Positions 1 through 8,841 of a stretch of DNA of 53,275 nucleotides are shown piece by piece. The translations under genes and the position numbers were made by a program. Origin of the DNA: Nocardia vermiculata NBRC 100427 (GTDB lineage Bacteria > Actinomycetota > Actinomycetes > Mycobacteriales > Mycobacteriaceae); contig NZ_BDCA01000042.1 in NCBI RefSeq assembly GCF_001613265.1, positions 1 to 53,275 on the forward strand. Reading direction: 5' to 3'. Under the pieces are notes generated by a model. That model had not been told where the DNA came from. It worked only from the letters and a program-made list of their open reading frames with translations, and searched no databases. Each line of letters opens with the position of its first letter. The stretch's first letter is position 1.

Positions 1-150
1 CTCGAACGCCGGCGCCGGCGCGTGCTGGAAATCATGCATACCCTGCCGCACTCCGCCCAGGCCGCCATCCGCGAGTCCATGGAGAAGGAAGGCGACACCG
101 ACACTCAGGTGCTGCCCGCCTACGGACAACAGGCCTACCCGGGCAACTGA
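1..150 (+). CDS. 3' end of an unidentified coding sequence (partial)
   Basis: Frame 1 is open from the window edge to a TGA at 148-150 and encodes 49 residues that begin LERRRRRVLEIMHTL and end QQAYPGN. There is no start codon because the gene begins outside the window. The piece has a basic stretch followed by a short amphipathic helix and a polar tail. I recognise no domain. A strong hairpin follows 30 bases later, which supports this being a real gene end. Confidence 0.5.
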   Translation, partial: LERRRRRVLEIMHTLPHSAQAAIRESMEKEGDTDTQVLPAYGQQAYPGN

Positions 151-180
151 TCGCGCGCACCGCATCGATCGCAGTACCGT

Positions 181-207
181 CCGGCCGCCGAGCATCTCGG
201 CGGCCGG
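181..207 (+). terminator. Rho-independent-like hairpin after the first gene
   Basis: Perfect inverted repeat with 12-base GC-rich arms (CCGGCCGCCGAG and CTCGGCGGCCGG) and a CAT loop, followed by ATTTCGTCGTTTC. The short imperfect T tract is usual for actinobacterial terminators. It separates the partial gene from the phosphotransferase. Confidence 0.75.
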
Positions 208-223
208 ATTTCGTCGTTTCCAC

Positions 224-241
224 CACTCATTCAAGTGAGTG
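224..241. promoter_or_regulatory. Inverted repeat before the phosphotransferase gene, possible operator
   Basis: CACTCA and TGAGTG arms are separated by six bases and end 16 bases before the ATG at 258. The position suits a repressor site over the promoter or leader. No regulator gene is next to it within the window, so the binding protein is unknown. Confidence 0.35.
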
Positions 242-257
242 AACACATACTTATCCG

Positions 258-1352
258 ATGAGCGACGACGCGGTCCCGGCACCGGCGCTTCGGATTCCGG
301 GCGACTGGAACGAGGTGACGCCCGAATGGATGACGGCGGCACTGGCGCGCGACCACTCCGGCGCCGAGGTCGACTGTGCGCGCCTGATCTCGCGTGACGA
401 CGGCACCAACCGGCGCGCCCGATTCGACCTGACCTACCGGCACGGTTCCGGTCCGGCCCGGGTGTTCCTGAAAGCCGAGGGCGATCACCGAGATGTCCAC
501 AGCCGCAACGGAAATCTGTTCAACGAACCTCTACTGTTCGCCTCCGGCGTGCCGTTGGATGTCGACCACGCGCACGTCTACGCGGTGGGAATCGATCGGC
601 CGGGCCTCGACTACGTGCTCGTCATGGAGGATGTGACCGGCCGCGGCGGCGACCCCCGCGACTCCACCCGCCCGCTCACGGTGCGCCAGGCATGCAACGC
701 AGTACGCGCACTCGCCCGATTACACAGCCGCTATTGGGAATTCGAGACCAGGACCTGGCCACAACTCGGCTGGGTGAACACCTGGGCGCCGACTGCCGGA
801 TTCCAGGCGGGGCTGCGCGCCTACGTGCCCACCGGCCTCGTCCGGAGCGCCGGCCTCCTCCCCGACCGGGTCACCCGCTACGACGGCGAGCGCATCGTCG
901 ACCTCTGGGCCCGCTATGTCGCTGTACTGCACCGTGATCCGGTGACATTACTGCATGCCGACGCCCATATCGGCAATATCTACACGCTGCCCGACGACGA
1001 GGTGGGATTCCTCGACTGGCAGGTGGTTCGCCGCGGCGCATGGTCTCAGGATGTGGGGTATTTCCTGATGGGTGCGCTCACCGTCGCCGACCGCCGCGAA
1101 CACGAAACTGCGCTGCTCACAGCATATCTCGACGCACTGGAAGTGCCCGAACACTCCCGCCCCACGCGGGACGAGGCCTGGCGGCACTACCGGGCCTGCG
1201 CCGCATACGGCCTGGCGATCTGGCTGTCCACCGCCGGCACCGACAGCTACCAGCCACTGCAGGTTTCCCTGCCGCTGGCCGAACGCTACGCAACGGCCTT
1301 CGTCGACCTCGACGCCGAGGCGGCACTGGCCGAACTGGAGGCACGTAGCTGA
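258..1352 (+). CDS. Phosphotransferase family protein (APH / ecdysteroid-kinase-like)
   Basis: A 364-residue cytosolic kinase-like protein. The APH catalytic loop is visible as HADAHIGN (His233, Asp235, Asn240) with the metal-binding Asp in FLDWQ (Asp253). An N-lobe lysine candidate lies in VFLKAEGD near residue 72. The family transfers phosphate from ATP to small hydroxylated or amino compounds, and actinobacterial members of this EcKL-like branch mostly have no known substrate. The gene stands alone between a terminator and a convergent AhpD-like gene, so context does not name the substrate. Length fits the family (about 350). Confidence 0.85.
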   Translation: MSDDAVPAPALRIPGDWNEVTPEWMTAALARDHSGAEVDCARLISRDDGTNRRARFDLTYRHGSGPARVFLKAEGDHRDVHSRNGNLFNEPLLFASGVPLDVDHAHVYAVGIDRPGLDYVLVMEDVTGRGGDPRDSTRPLTVRQACNAVRALARLHSRYWEFETRTWPQLGWVNTWAPTAGFQAGLRAYVPTGLVRSAGLLPDRVTRYDGERIVDLWARYVAVLHRDPVTLLHADAHIGNIYTLPDDEVGFLDWQVVRRGAWSQDVGYFLMGALTVADRREHETALLTAYLDALEVPEHSRPTRDEAWRHYRACAAYGLAIWLSTAGTDSYQPLQVSLPLAERYATAFVDLDAEAALAELEARS

Positions 1353-1396
1353 ACTCCCGGCGAGACGCGGTCGCCCTTCGACGACCCCGCCACACG

Positions 1397-1801
1397 TCAT
1401 GGCTTCCGGCCGCGGACCTGCGATCGCCGAGTGAAGGCCTCGAGTTCTTCGGCAAGAACCGGCACACCCAGATTGCAGGCGTGAATACCGAGCACGCTGA
1501 CCATTTCCAGCACCGTCACGATCTGTTCCGGCGGCACACCGAGCTCCAGCGCAGCACGAATATGCCGTCGCACGCCCGGTGAGTACATGTGGGTGCAGGC
1601 CGCATCGATCGCGATACTCAGCAGCTCCACGAATTCCGGTGGAAACAGGCCTCTCCCGAGCGGTGTGGCATGCATGGCCATGAACCGCTCGGTCCATTCC
1701 GGATCCCATTCGTACAGCTGATTCCACAGCGGATTCCAGCTGCCGGTGGCCCGCATCCGATCCACGACAGGTGTGGGGAAGGGTGGGGACGATTCGAACA
1801 C
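1397..1801 (-). CDS. Carboxymuconolactone decarboxylase / AhpD-like family protein
   Basis: A 134-residue, all-helical small protein. The GTG start at 1801 follows AGGAGG five bases upstream. The core AIDAACTHMYSPGVRRH (Cys69, His71, His80) and the following helix LELGVPPEQIVTVLEM match the CMD/AhpD fold. Only one cysteine is present at the usual CxxC position, so peroxidase-type disulfide chemistry is unlikely in the standard form. It lies just downstream of the MFS and secreted-protein genes on the same strand (36-base gap) and may be the last gene of that unit, and therefore possibly part of the AraC-type regulon. Its exact reaction cannot be told. Confidence 0.75.
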   Translation of the reverse strand: MFESSPPFPTPVVDRMRATGSWNPLWNQLYEWDPEWTERFMAMHATPLGRGLFPPEFVELLSIAIDAACTHMYSPGVRRHIRAALELGVPPEQIVTVLEMVSVLGIHACNLGVPVLAEELEAFTRRSQVRGRKP

Positions 1802-1837
1802 GACACCTCCTGGTGTGCGGAATGCGTTGCTGGATGG

Positions 1838-2578
1838 CTATTTCCCGGAGACCATCGCCTGTGCGGGATCTTTGCAGTAGGCGAGCTCCGGCGAGCAGGG
1901 CGCCAGAATGGTCGAGAAGTACTGGATCGCCGAGAACAGCGTGATGGGACCGCCCGCCAGAATGAGGCCGGACATGGACCCGACCGCGCCGAGGGTGGCC
2001 GCTCCGAGCACACACCCGGCGACCGTCGCGCCGACGAACGGCGCGAGCAGCATGATCACCGGGCTCGAGATCGCCGCGCCGACCGCCCCTCCGACCAGAC
2101 AACCGACCCCACCACCGATGACCGCGCCGAGTACCGCGCTGACACCGGCACCGATGGCGACACGTTGGCCGAACGCACCCAACGCCTGCGAGTCGCGGGG
2201 CGTGAACGATTCCGCGGCCTGCTGTACGGAGACGACGTCGCCGCGCGCCGGCGCCTGCGCCGGGTGGCCGTGGGAACGGTCCGGAGTGAGGGTGGCGGTG
2301 TTGCCGTCGATCCGGGCATTGATCGGATAGGCGGTGTCGTCGATGGCGAAGGTCAGTGGCACCGCGGCCACCGGCCGGCCCGCGAGATCGGAGAGAATGA
2401 GCTGGTCCGCAACCACTTTCCAGTTGCCGTCCGAGGTACTCACCACGGCTGAGTCCGCCTGTCGCCCTATCTCGTAGTGCACGCCGCCGGGTTCGGACTC
2501 GGCGTGGGCGGTACCGGCGGTCACCGTCGCGGCGCCGACAGCGAGTGCGGTGATCAGGGCGGGTTTCGTCAACTTCAT
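1838..2578 (-). CDS. Secreted glycine-rich protein of unknown function
   Basis: 246 residues. A Sec signal peptide (MKLTKPALITALAVGAATVTA, cut after AHA at about residue 26) leads into a polar domain of about 110 residues. A Gly/Ala-rich hydrophobic stretch follows (from about 130 to 215, GGGVGCLVGGAVGAA and similar) that looks like glycine-zipper membrane helices, then a short tail with two cysteines. I chose the ATG at 2578 because GAGGAA lies six bases upstream; an ATG at 2593 overlaps the MFS stop as ATGA, so translation is probably coupled either way. Similar proteins are common in Nocardia without known function. Confidence 0.7.
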   Translation of the reverse strand: MKLTKPALITALAVGAATVTAGTAHAESEPGGVHYEIGRQADSAVVSTSDGNWKVVADQLILSDLAGRPVAAVPLTFAIDDTAYPINARIDGNTATLTPDRSHGHPAQAPARGDVVSVQQAAESFTPRDSQALGAFGQRVAIGAGVSAVLGAVIGGGVGCLVGGAVGAAISSPVIMLLAPFVGATVAGCVLGAATLGAVGSMSGLILAGGPITLFSAIQYFSTILAPCSPELAYCKDPAQAMVSGK

Positions 2579-2589
2579 CGGATTCCTCA

Positions 2590-3888
2590 TCATCGGTTGT
2601 GCACGGAAGCGAGTTTGCGCAGGCCGGCGGGGTACAGGCACCGGCCGGCCACGAGCGCGGCGATGGCAACGAGATAGGCCAGCGGTGCCAATCGCAGTGC
2701 GGTGATCAGGTCGTACCGGTCGGCGAGCAGTCCGACGACGAACGGTCCCAATGCCATGCCGAGCAGGCTGTTGGACAGTGTCAGGGTTCCCATGGCGGAA
2801 GCACGGACCGAGGAATGGGTGAGCGTGGCAACCATCGCGGCGGTCGGCCCGGAGCAGCCGCCCGCGAAGAACGCGCCGATGCCGAGCACCACCAACTGTG
2901 CCGCGCCCCGTTCGATACCGAACCCGACTGTCAGACAGATCAGCGATATCGCACAGAACCCGATCGCGGTCAACCATTTACGAGAGGGATCGTGGCGCCC
3001 GACCCGGTCGGTGAGCACGCCGCACAGCACCATGCCCGCACCGACCAGCAGGACGATGCCCGAGGCCGCGGCGGCAGCGGTGTCGGTAGCAAGGCCGTAG
3101 ACCCGGTCGAAGAAGCTGGGAGTCCATGCCAGCAGCACCGCGGCGGTGAACAGGTGCACACCCCCGCCCACATAGGCGCACAGCACGGCGGGGTTGGTGA
3201 ACAGCGTCGACACCGGCGCCCGGAAGCCACTGCGCTCGGCCGGTCCGCTCGACTGCGGATCGGCGTGCCTGGCGAGCCTCTTCTCGTTGACGGCAGTGCC
3301 GAACAGTGCCGCCAGCACCAGCCCGGCCGCCGCCATGGTGACGAACGACCACCGCCATCCGAGGTGCACCGCAATCGCGCCGCCGGCGGCAACACCGAGG
3401 ACCGAACCGAACGATCCGCCCGCCATGAACGCACCGCTCAGCGCCGCGTGCACTCGCGGAGCGAACACGCTGAGCACCACCGCGATGCCGACACTGCCAT
3501 AGGCGGCTTCCCCGACTCCCACCAGAAATCGGGCGCCGAGCATCTGGTGATAGTTCACGGCAACGGCGCACAGCAGGGTTGCGACACTCCACAGCGTCGC
3601 CATCAGCACCAGACTCTTGACCCGGCCCCACCGATCAGCCAGCAGCGACAGTGGGAAAGTCAGCAGTCCGACCATCAGCGCCACCACGCTGTTGAGCGAT
3701 CCGAGCTGCGAATCATTGAGGGCCCACTCGGTTTTCAAAATTGGGAAGACGGCGCTGAGGACCTGGCGCGACATATAGTCGGCGAGCAATAGTCCGAAGG
3801 CGAGGGCGAACACGAGCCACGGATACATCCGCGCCCGTCGTGTCGAGCCCGCCTCCGCCGGAGTCTCAGGGGTGGTCTGCAACTGCAT
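2590..3888 (-). CDS. MFS transporter
   Basis: 432 residues with about twelve hydrophobic segments. MFS motif A is visible as LADRWGRVKSL (about 84-94), with a Tyr/Ser/Arg cluster in the first helix (LLADYMSRQVLSAVF) as in organic-acid transporters of the anion:cation symporter type. The ATG at 3888 is preferred because AGGAG lies five bases upstream; a longer ORF would extend to 3975. It is transcribed away from the AraC-type gene, and its upstream region holds one copy of a 65-bp element shared with the catabolic operon at 5-12 kb. It is therefore probably the importer for that pathway. Export is the alternative. Confidence 0.85.
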   Translation of the reverse strand: MQLQTTPETPAEAGSTRRARMYPWLVFALAFGLLLADYMSRQVLSAVFPILKTEWALNDSQLGSLNSVVALMVGLLTFPLSLLADRWGRVKSLVLMATLWSVATLLCAVAVNYHQMLGARFLVGVGEAAYGSVGIAVVLSVFAPRVHAALSGAFMAGGSFGSVLGVAAGGAIAVHLGWRWSFVTMAAAGLVLAALFGTAVNEKRLARHADPQSSGPAERSGFRAPVSTLFTNPAVLCAYVGGGVHLFTAAVLLAWTPSFFDRVYGLATDTAAAAASGIVLLVGAGMVLCGVLTDRVGRHDPSRKWLTAIGFCAISLICLTVGFGIERGAAQLVVLGIGAFFAGGCSGPTAAMVATLTHSSVRASAMGTLTLSNSLLGMALGPFVVGLLADRYDLITALRLAPLAYLVAIAALVAGRCLYPAGLRKLASVHNR

Positions 3889-4032
3889 GGGTGCTCCTGC
3901 CGATCCGGCGGACAAGGAACTGTTCGCCGGGATAGTGAGGGGTCCGAATGCGCCGCCCGGTGTGTGCGAGCGCATTGTCGGACCTGCCGTCGGACGCCGG
4001 AATCCGACGCCCTCCTCGCTGTGATGCAGACA

Positions 4033-4097
4033 ACACTAAGCAGGAGTGCCGCATTGTGCTTTACTTCAGGGGACAGCAATCTGAACAATTTGGGACA
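4033..4097 (-). promoter_or_regulatory. Shared 65-bp operator/promoter element, copy A
   Basis: This stretch aligns without gaps to 11959-12023 with 41 of 65 identical bases. The identical blocks are ACACTAAGC, ATTG-GCTT and two GGGACA boxes at 4070-4075 and 4092-4097. On the reverse strand it reads as two TGTCCC direct repeats 22 bp apart, followed by a possible -10 (TAGTGT) 145 bases before the MFS start. Direct repeats two helical turns apart are typical of AraC-family sites. It also lies immediately in front of the AraC-type gene, so autoregulation is likely. Confidence 0.7.
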
Positions 4098-4101
4098 TTG
4101 A

Positions 4102-5124
4102 GTGACGGTTATGAAGCCTTTGGCTCGGTACGCGGCCCTCAACGATTACGTCGATCTGGGACAGTCACTCGGACTGGATCCGGCCCGCCTGGTGCGCGAG
4201 GCCGGCCTCGATCCTGCAACCCTCAGCATGCAGGATCGCTGGGTGCCGGCCTCGGCCGTGACCGAACTACTGGAGCGGTCGGCCGCCGATTCCGACCACG
4301 AGGATTTCGGGCTCCTCCTCGCCGAGCGGCGGCGCCTGTCCAATCTCGGTCCGCTCAGTCTGGTCATTCGCGAGGAGCCGAATGTGCGTAGCGCACTCGA
4401 GCTCATGGTTCGCCATCAACACACCTACAACGAATCCCTGCACATCCGCCTCACCGAACGCAACGGCATCGCCAGTGCGCGGCTACACCTCGACGTCGGC
4501 GAACGGCGCAGCACCCGGCAAGCCACCGAACTCGCGATGGGTGCCATGCAGGGCATTCTGCGCAGCTTCCTGGGAGCGAACTGGTGCCCCACCGAAGCGA
4601 CCTTCACTCATTGCGCGCCGCGCGATCGCACCACACATCTACGCATCTTCGGACCGCATCTCACGTTCGATCACGATTTCACCGGAATGACTTTGTACAC
4701 AACGGATCTCGATATCCCGAATCCGATGTCGGATCCGCTGCTGCGCCCCTACGCCCAACAATTCCTGGAATCCGTGGACCACACCGCACACGACACAGCG
4801 GTACGAGATCGGGTGCAGGAACTCGTGGAACTGCTCCTGCCGACCGGGCGCTGCTCCGTCGATCAGGTCGCCCGCAGCTTGGGTGTCGACCGCCGCACCG
4901 TCCATCGGCGCCTGGCCGAGGAAGGGCACACCTATTCCGAGATTCTCGACTCCACCCGGGGAGATCTGGCGCGACGCGTGGTGGGTAATCGAGACCGGTC
5001 GCTCACCGAGGTCGCCGACATGCTGGGCTTCTCCAGCCCGGCCAGTTTCACGAGGTGGTTTCGCAGCCACCACGGATGCAGCCCGAGCCAATGGCGTCGG
5101 GCTGCATCGGAAGGTACCGGATAG
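4102..5124 (+). CDS. AraC-family transcriptional regulator
   Basis: 340 residues from the GTG at 4102 (an ATG at 4111 is equally possible). The N-terminal part matches the AraC-type arabinose-binding-like domain of the OruR/ArgR branch (LGLDPARLVREAGLDP near the start). The C-terminal 90 residues hold two helix-turn-helix motifs (VDQVARSLGVDRRTVHRRL and LTEVADMLGFSSPASFTRWFR). It is divergent from the MFS gene and convergent with the last gene of the seven-gene operon. The repeated element in front of both leftward transcripts makes it the probable pathway activator. The inducer is unknown. Confidence 0.9.
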   Translation: MTVMKPLARYAALNDYVDLGQSLGLDPARLVREAGLDPATLSMQDRWVPASAVTELLERSAADSDHEDFGLLLAERRRLSNLGPLSLVIREEPNVRSALELMVRHQHTYNESLHIRLTERNGIASARLHLDVGERRSTRQATELAMGAMQGILRSFLGANWCPTEATFTHCAPRDRTTHLRIFGPHLTFDHDFTGMTLYTTDLDIPNPMSDPLLRPYAQQFLESVDHTAHDTAVRDRVQELVELLLPTGRCSVDQVARSLGVDRRTVHRRLAEEGHTYSEILDSTRGDLARRVVGNRDRSLTEVADMLGFSSPASFTRWFRSHHGCSPSQWRRAASEGTG

Positions 5125-5153
5125 CGAGAGATCTCGGCCCCCACCGCACAGTG

Positions 5154-6728
5154 CTACGGCAAGGCCTCGACCTGTTCCGGGAGCCGCAGATCACGCTTGA
5201 GGATCTTGCCACTGGCCGTCATCGGCAGCGCCTCGGTGACCTGGATATGCCGCGGATATTTGTATGCGGCCAACCGTTCGCGGCACCAGGCGATCATCTC
5301 ATCGGTATCGATGATCGAATGCTGTTCGGGCACAACGAAGGCCACGATCTCCTCGCCGTAACGGTCGTCGGGTGTGCCGACCACGGCCGCGAGGGACACC
5401 TGGGGATGGGTCAGCAGCGTTTCCTCGATTTCTCGCGGATAGACGTTGAACCCACCGCGCACGATCATATCCTTGACGCGGTCGACGATGTAGTAGAAGC
5501 CGTCCCGGTCACGACGAGCGAGATCGCCGGTCCGCAACCAGCCGTCGCGGATTGCTTCCCGCGTCGCCTCCGGGCGATTCAGATATCCCCGCATCACATT
5601 GTGGCCGCGAAGCGCGATCTCGCCGACACCATCGGTGACGGTATTCCAGTCCGCGTCGATCAGACGGGCCTCGATTCCCCACACCGGCACACCGATGGAT
5701 CCGGGACGTGGATCACGCCGCGGGTCGGCGAAAATCGCCAGCGGCGAGGTCTCGGACATGCCGTAACCCTCCAGAATGCGCACGCCGAAGCGCTGTGCGA
5801 AACGGAAGTGGATCTGCACCGGCAGCGCGGCACCACCGGACACCGCCCGGCGCAGGGTCGCCGCCAGGCGATCGGTGTCGGTGTCCGCGCCGATCGCATG
5901 CAGCAAGGCCCAGTACATCGTGGGCACGCCGGCGACGAAGGTGATGTGCTCCTCGGTCATCGTCCGCAGCGCCGCCGCGGGATCGAACCTCGGCATCATC
6001 ACCAGCGTCGCCCCGGTGGACAAGCCGGCGTTCATGTTGATCGTCTGCCCGAACGAATGGAACAGCGGCAGGGTGACCAGATGGGTATCGGGCCGTTCAG
6101 GACTGCTGTCGAACAGCCGGTTCGCGGTCAGCGCGTTGAGAACCATATTGGCGTGGGTGAGTTCGGCGCCTTTGGGTTTTCCGGTGGTCCCGCTGGTGTA
6201 GAGGATCACCGCGGTGTGCTCGGGTCCTTCGATCACGGTGTCGAAACTCGCCGATTGCGCGGCGATTGCCCGGTCGAGGATCTCCACCCCCGATGCCGGT
6301 GCGGACGCGACGGGATCGGCGATGAGGAACATCTCCCGGCAACAGGTGCTCCGCCGGAACGCTTCGATTCCGCAGTCCCCTGTGGGCAATGCGTCGTCGC
6401 CTTCGAAACAGAGGTAGACATCCGCGCCGGAATCTTCCAGGTGGTAAGCGATTTCGGCGGGTTTGAGCAGAATGTTCAGCGGCACGACCACCGCACCGCA
6501 TTTCAGGATCCCATAGTAGACAGCGGCGAAGTCGGGGATGTTCGGGCAGGTCAGCGCTACCCTGTCCCCCGGTTCCACCCCCGAGGTGACCAGCAGGTTC
6601 GCCACCCGGTTGGCGCGCGCGTTCAGTTCGGCATAGGTCATGGAGGTAGCGGCCGAGCGTACCGCGTCTCGGTCCGGGTACCGCCGGGCCGAATCTTCCA
6701 GCAACATGGCGAGAGTGAGCATGCTCAT
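5154..6728 (-). CDS. AMP-dependent acyl-CoA synthetase/ligase
   Basis: 524 residues, normal for class I adenylate-forming ligases. The P-loop-like signature YTSGTTGKPKG is at 177-187, GYGMSE follows in the middle, and the C-terminal ASGKILKRDLR carries the adenylation lysine. It would activate a carboxylic acid to its CoA ester with ATP. The ATG at 6728 overlaps the stop of the CoA-transferase B gene as ATGA, so it is the last, translationally coupled gene of the operon. The substrate may be the imported acid or a BKACE product partner. Chain-length preference cannot be read from sequence. Confidence 0.9.
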   Translation of the reverse strand: MSMLTLAMLLEDSARRYPDRDAVRSAATSMTYAELNARANRVANLLVTSGVEPGDRVALTCPNIPDFAAVYYGILKCGAVVVPLNILLKPAEIAYHLEDSGADVYLCFEGDDALPTGDCGIEAFRRSTCCREMFLIADPVASAPASGVEILDRAIAAQSASFDTVIEGPEHTAVILYTSGTTGKPKGAELTHANMVLNALTANRLFDSSPERPDTHLVTLPLFHSFGQTINMNAGLSTGATLVMMPRFDPAAALRTMTEEHITFVAGVPTMYWALLHAIGADTDTDRLAATLRRAVSGGAALPVQIHFRFAQRFGVRILEGYGMSETSPLAIFADPRRDPRPGSIGVPVWGIEARLIDADWNTVTDGVGEIALRGHNVMRGYLNRPEATREAIRDGWLRTGDLARRDRDGFYYIVDRVKDMIVRGGFNVYPREIEETLLTHPQVSLAAVVGTPDDRYGEEIVAFVVPEQHSIIDTDEMIAWCRERLAAYKYPRHIQVTEALPMTASGKILKRDLRLPEQVEALP

Positions 6729-7390
6729 TGCCCTCGGGTGTCGATCTGTACCGGCGCGTCGGTCGCGGCCAGCACGTCCGCCTCGGTGACGCCGGGTGCA
6801 CACTCGGTCAACACCAGTCCACCGGCGGTGATGTCGAGGACACCCAGATCGGTGATGACACGATTCACCACGCCCTTGCCGGTCAGCGGTAATGTGCAGT
6901 GACTCAGCACTTTCGATGCACCGGACCGGTCGGCGTGCTCCATCAGCACGATCACCCGGCGAGCGCCGTGTACCAGGTCCATGGCGCCGCCCATCCCCTT
7001 GACCAGGTGGCCGGGGACCATCCAGTTCGCCAGGTCACCGGATTCGGAGACCTGCATACCGCCGAGTATCGCGGTATCGATATGACCGCCGCGGATCATG
7101 GCGAAGCTGGCCGCAGAGTCGAAGTAGGACGCACCTGGGCACACGGTCACGGTCTCCTTGCCCGCATTGATCAGGTCCGCGTCCACCTCGGCGGCGGACG
7201 GATACGGCCCGGTGCCGAGGATGCCGTTCTCCGAATGCAGCGTTACCCGGATGTCGTCGGGCAGGTAATCGGGGATCAGAGTCGGCAACCCGATCCCGAG
7301 GTTGACGTATTCGCCCGAGCGCAGCTCCCGCGCCGCGCGCGCGGCCATGGCGGGCCGGTCCCAGCCCCGGCGGGTGGTGATACTGGTCAT
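6725..7390 (-). CDS. scoB: 3-oxoacid CoA-transferase subunit B
   Basis: 221 residues. The CoA-transferase signature 2 is present as LHSENGILG with the catalytic glutamate at residue 54. With subunit A it would move CoA from succinyl-CoA (or another CoA ester) to acetoacetate or a similar 3-oxoacid. The ATG at 7390 overlaps the subunit A stop, and its own stop overlaps the next start, both by ATGA. Directly upstream in the operon is a BKACE gene, whose family makes acetoacetate, so acetoacetate is the most natural acceptor. A 3-oxoadipate transferase is the main alternative, but no beta-ketoadipate genes are nearby. Confidence 0.88.
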   Translation of the reverse strand: MTSITTRRGWDRPAMAARAARELRSGEYVNLGIGLPTLIPDYLPDDIRVTLHSENGILGTGPYPSAAEVDADLINAGKETVTVCPGASYFDSAASFAMIRGGHIDTAILGGMQVSESGDLANWMVPGHLVKGMGGAMDLVHGARRVIVLMEHADRSGASKVLSHCTLPLTGKGVVNRVITDLGVLDITAGGLVLTECAPGVTEADVLAATDAPVQIDTRGQ

Positions 7391-8157
7391 TGCGACTCCT
7401 CGGCGCGTACTGTCCGCTTCTCGATCAGGCCCGTGGTCCTGCCCGTGTGCACGATGCGGTCGACGAAAATTCCGGGTAGGTGAACCGTGTCGGGGTCCAG
7501 ATCGCCTGCGGGCACCAGGGTTTCGACCTCGGCGATACAGATCCGCCCGGCGGCGGCGACCAGCGGGTTGAAGTTGCGGGCGGACTTGTTGAAGATCAGA
7601 TTGCCCGCGGTATCGCCGATCACTGCGTGGACCAGGGCATAGTCGGTGACGATCGCCTCTTCCAGCACATACTGTTTCGGACCGAACCGACCACCGAAAC
7701 TCGCAACCGGTTTCGGCGGTGACGCGACCGCCACGCTGCCGTTCGGGCCGAATCGCCACGGCATCCCGCCGTCGGCAATCAGAGTGCCGACGCCGGCGGG
7801 CGTATAGAAGGCAGGGATGCCCGCGCCACCGGCCCGCAGCCGCTCGGCCAATGTGCCTTGCGGGGTGAGCTCCACCTCCAGCTCACCAGCCAGGTACTGC
7901 CTCGCGAACTCCGCGTTCTCCCCGACATAGGAGGCGATGACTCGGCGTACTCGCTTGTCTGCCAGCAGAATTCCCAGTCCGTGTGCGCCCGTGCCACAGT
8001 TGTTGGACACCAGCTCGAGCTGGTCGGGCCCGGCCGCAGCCACCGCCTCGATCAAGGTGTCCGGAATACCGCACAACCCGAATCCGCCGACGGCGATCGA
8101 CGCTCCCGAAGCCAGATCCGCGGTCGCGGCAGCCACAGACTCCATCACCTCGGTCAT
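7387..8157 (-). CDS. scoA: 3-oxoacid CoA-transferase subunit A
   Basis: 256 residues. The CoA-transferase family I signature for the A subunit is visible in GGFGLCGIPDTLIEA near residue 30. The chain continues with the conserved NNCGTGAHGLG loop and KYVLEEAI-like strand (KQYVLEEAIVTDYA). The start at 8157 overlaps the hydrolase stop as ATGA. It pairs with the adjacent subunit B as one soluble enzyme. A longer reading frame extends upstream to 8298, but the signature spacing and the ATGA overlap fix the shorter start. Confidence 0.88.
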   Translation of the reverse strand: MTEVMESVAAATADLASGASIAVGGFGLCGIPDTLIEAVAAAGPDQLELVSNNCGTGAHGLGILLADKRVRRVIASYVGENAEFARQYLAGELEVELTPQGTLAERLRAGGAGIPAFYTPAGVGTLIADGGMPWRFGPNGSVAVASPPKPVASFGGRFGPKQYVLEEAIVTDYALVHAVIGDTAGNLIFNKSARNFNPLVAAAGRICIAEVETLVPAGDLDPDTVHLPGIFVDRIVHTGRTTGLIEKRTVRAEESQ

Positions 8158-8753
8158 CGGACCACCTCCGCCTGCACCGCGCGCCGCCCCATCTCGACGA
8201 CCTCGTCCAGCAGCACCCGGGCCCCATCCCAGGGGCCGAACCCGGAGGCGGGATTGAGATGTCCGACGTCGCCGAGCTCGACGAGCCGGCTCCCCCATGC
8301 CTCCGCCATGCCCGCCACCCGGCGCACCGATGCCAGCGGATCGGTGCTGCTCGCCGCGACGAGGCTCGGGAACGGCAGCCGCCGACGCGGAATCGGCAGC
8401 CAGCCGTGACCGTCCAATTCGGCAGTGCTCGGGTATCCCGGGGGAAAGGGTTGTTCGATATCGGCCGGAGTCGCCAGCAGCGCGCCGTGAATCTCGCGGT
8501 CGCTGTGTTGTGCCCAGTGCACGGTGATCATCACCCCCGCGCTGTGGGCGACCAGTACGATCGGACCGCTCAGCTGAGACAGCACGTCATCGAGGACGCC
8601 GACTCGCGTCGCGAGGCTGAGTGTGTCCTGTTCGAGCGGTGGCACGATGCGTACCCGATCGAGCTCCGCAGCGAGTTCGGTCTGCCAGTGATCGGGAACG
8701 TGGTCGCGCAGGCCGGGCACGATCACCACGGTCGGCTCTCTGGTGGATTGCAT
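8154..8753 (-). CDS. RBBP9/YdeN-family serine hydrolase
   Basis: 199 residues. VPGLRDHVPDHWQ near the N terminus matches the RBBP9/YdeN subgroup of small alpha/beta hydrolases. The nucleophile is Ser71 in HSAG, and Asp138 (STDPLAS) and His165 (DVGHLN) complete a plausible triad. The ATG at 8753 has a GGGATG box about ten bases upstream. It sits between the BKACE and CoA-transferase genes and shares an ATGA overlap with the latter, so it probably hydrolyses an ester or CoA thioester in the same pathway. The actual substrate is not evident. Confidence 0.82.
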   Translation of the reverse strand: MQSTREPTVVIVPGLRDHVPDHWQTELAAELDRVRIVPPLEQDTLSLATRVGVLDDVLSQLSGPIVLVAHSAGVMITVHWAQHSDREIHGALLATPADIEQPFPPGYPSTAELDGHGWLPIPRRRLPFPSLVAASSTDPLASVRRVAGMAEAWGSRLVELGDVGHLNPASGFGPWDGARVLLDEVVEMGRRAVQAEVVR

Positions 8754-8841
8754 AGTGCTGACATCCCTTCGGTGAATGGATGGCTCGCGCAGAACCCGGC
8801 GGGCGGAGACGGTGGCCGCCCGCCGGAGTGCGGTGCGCTGC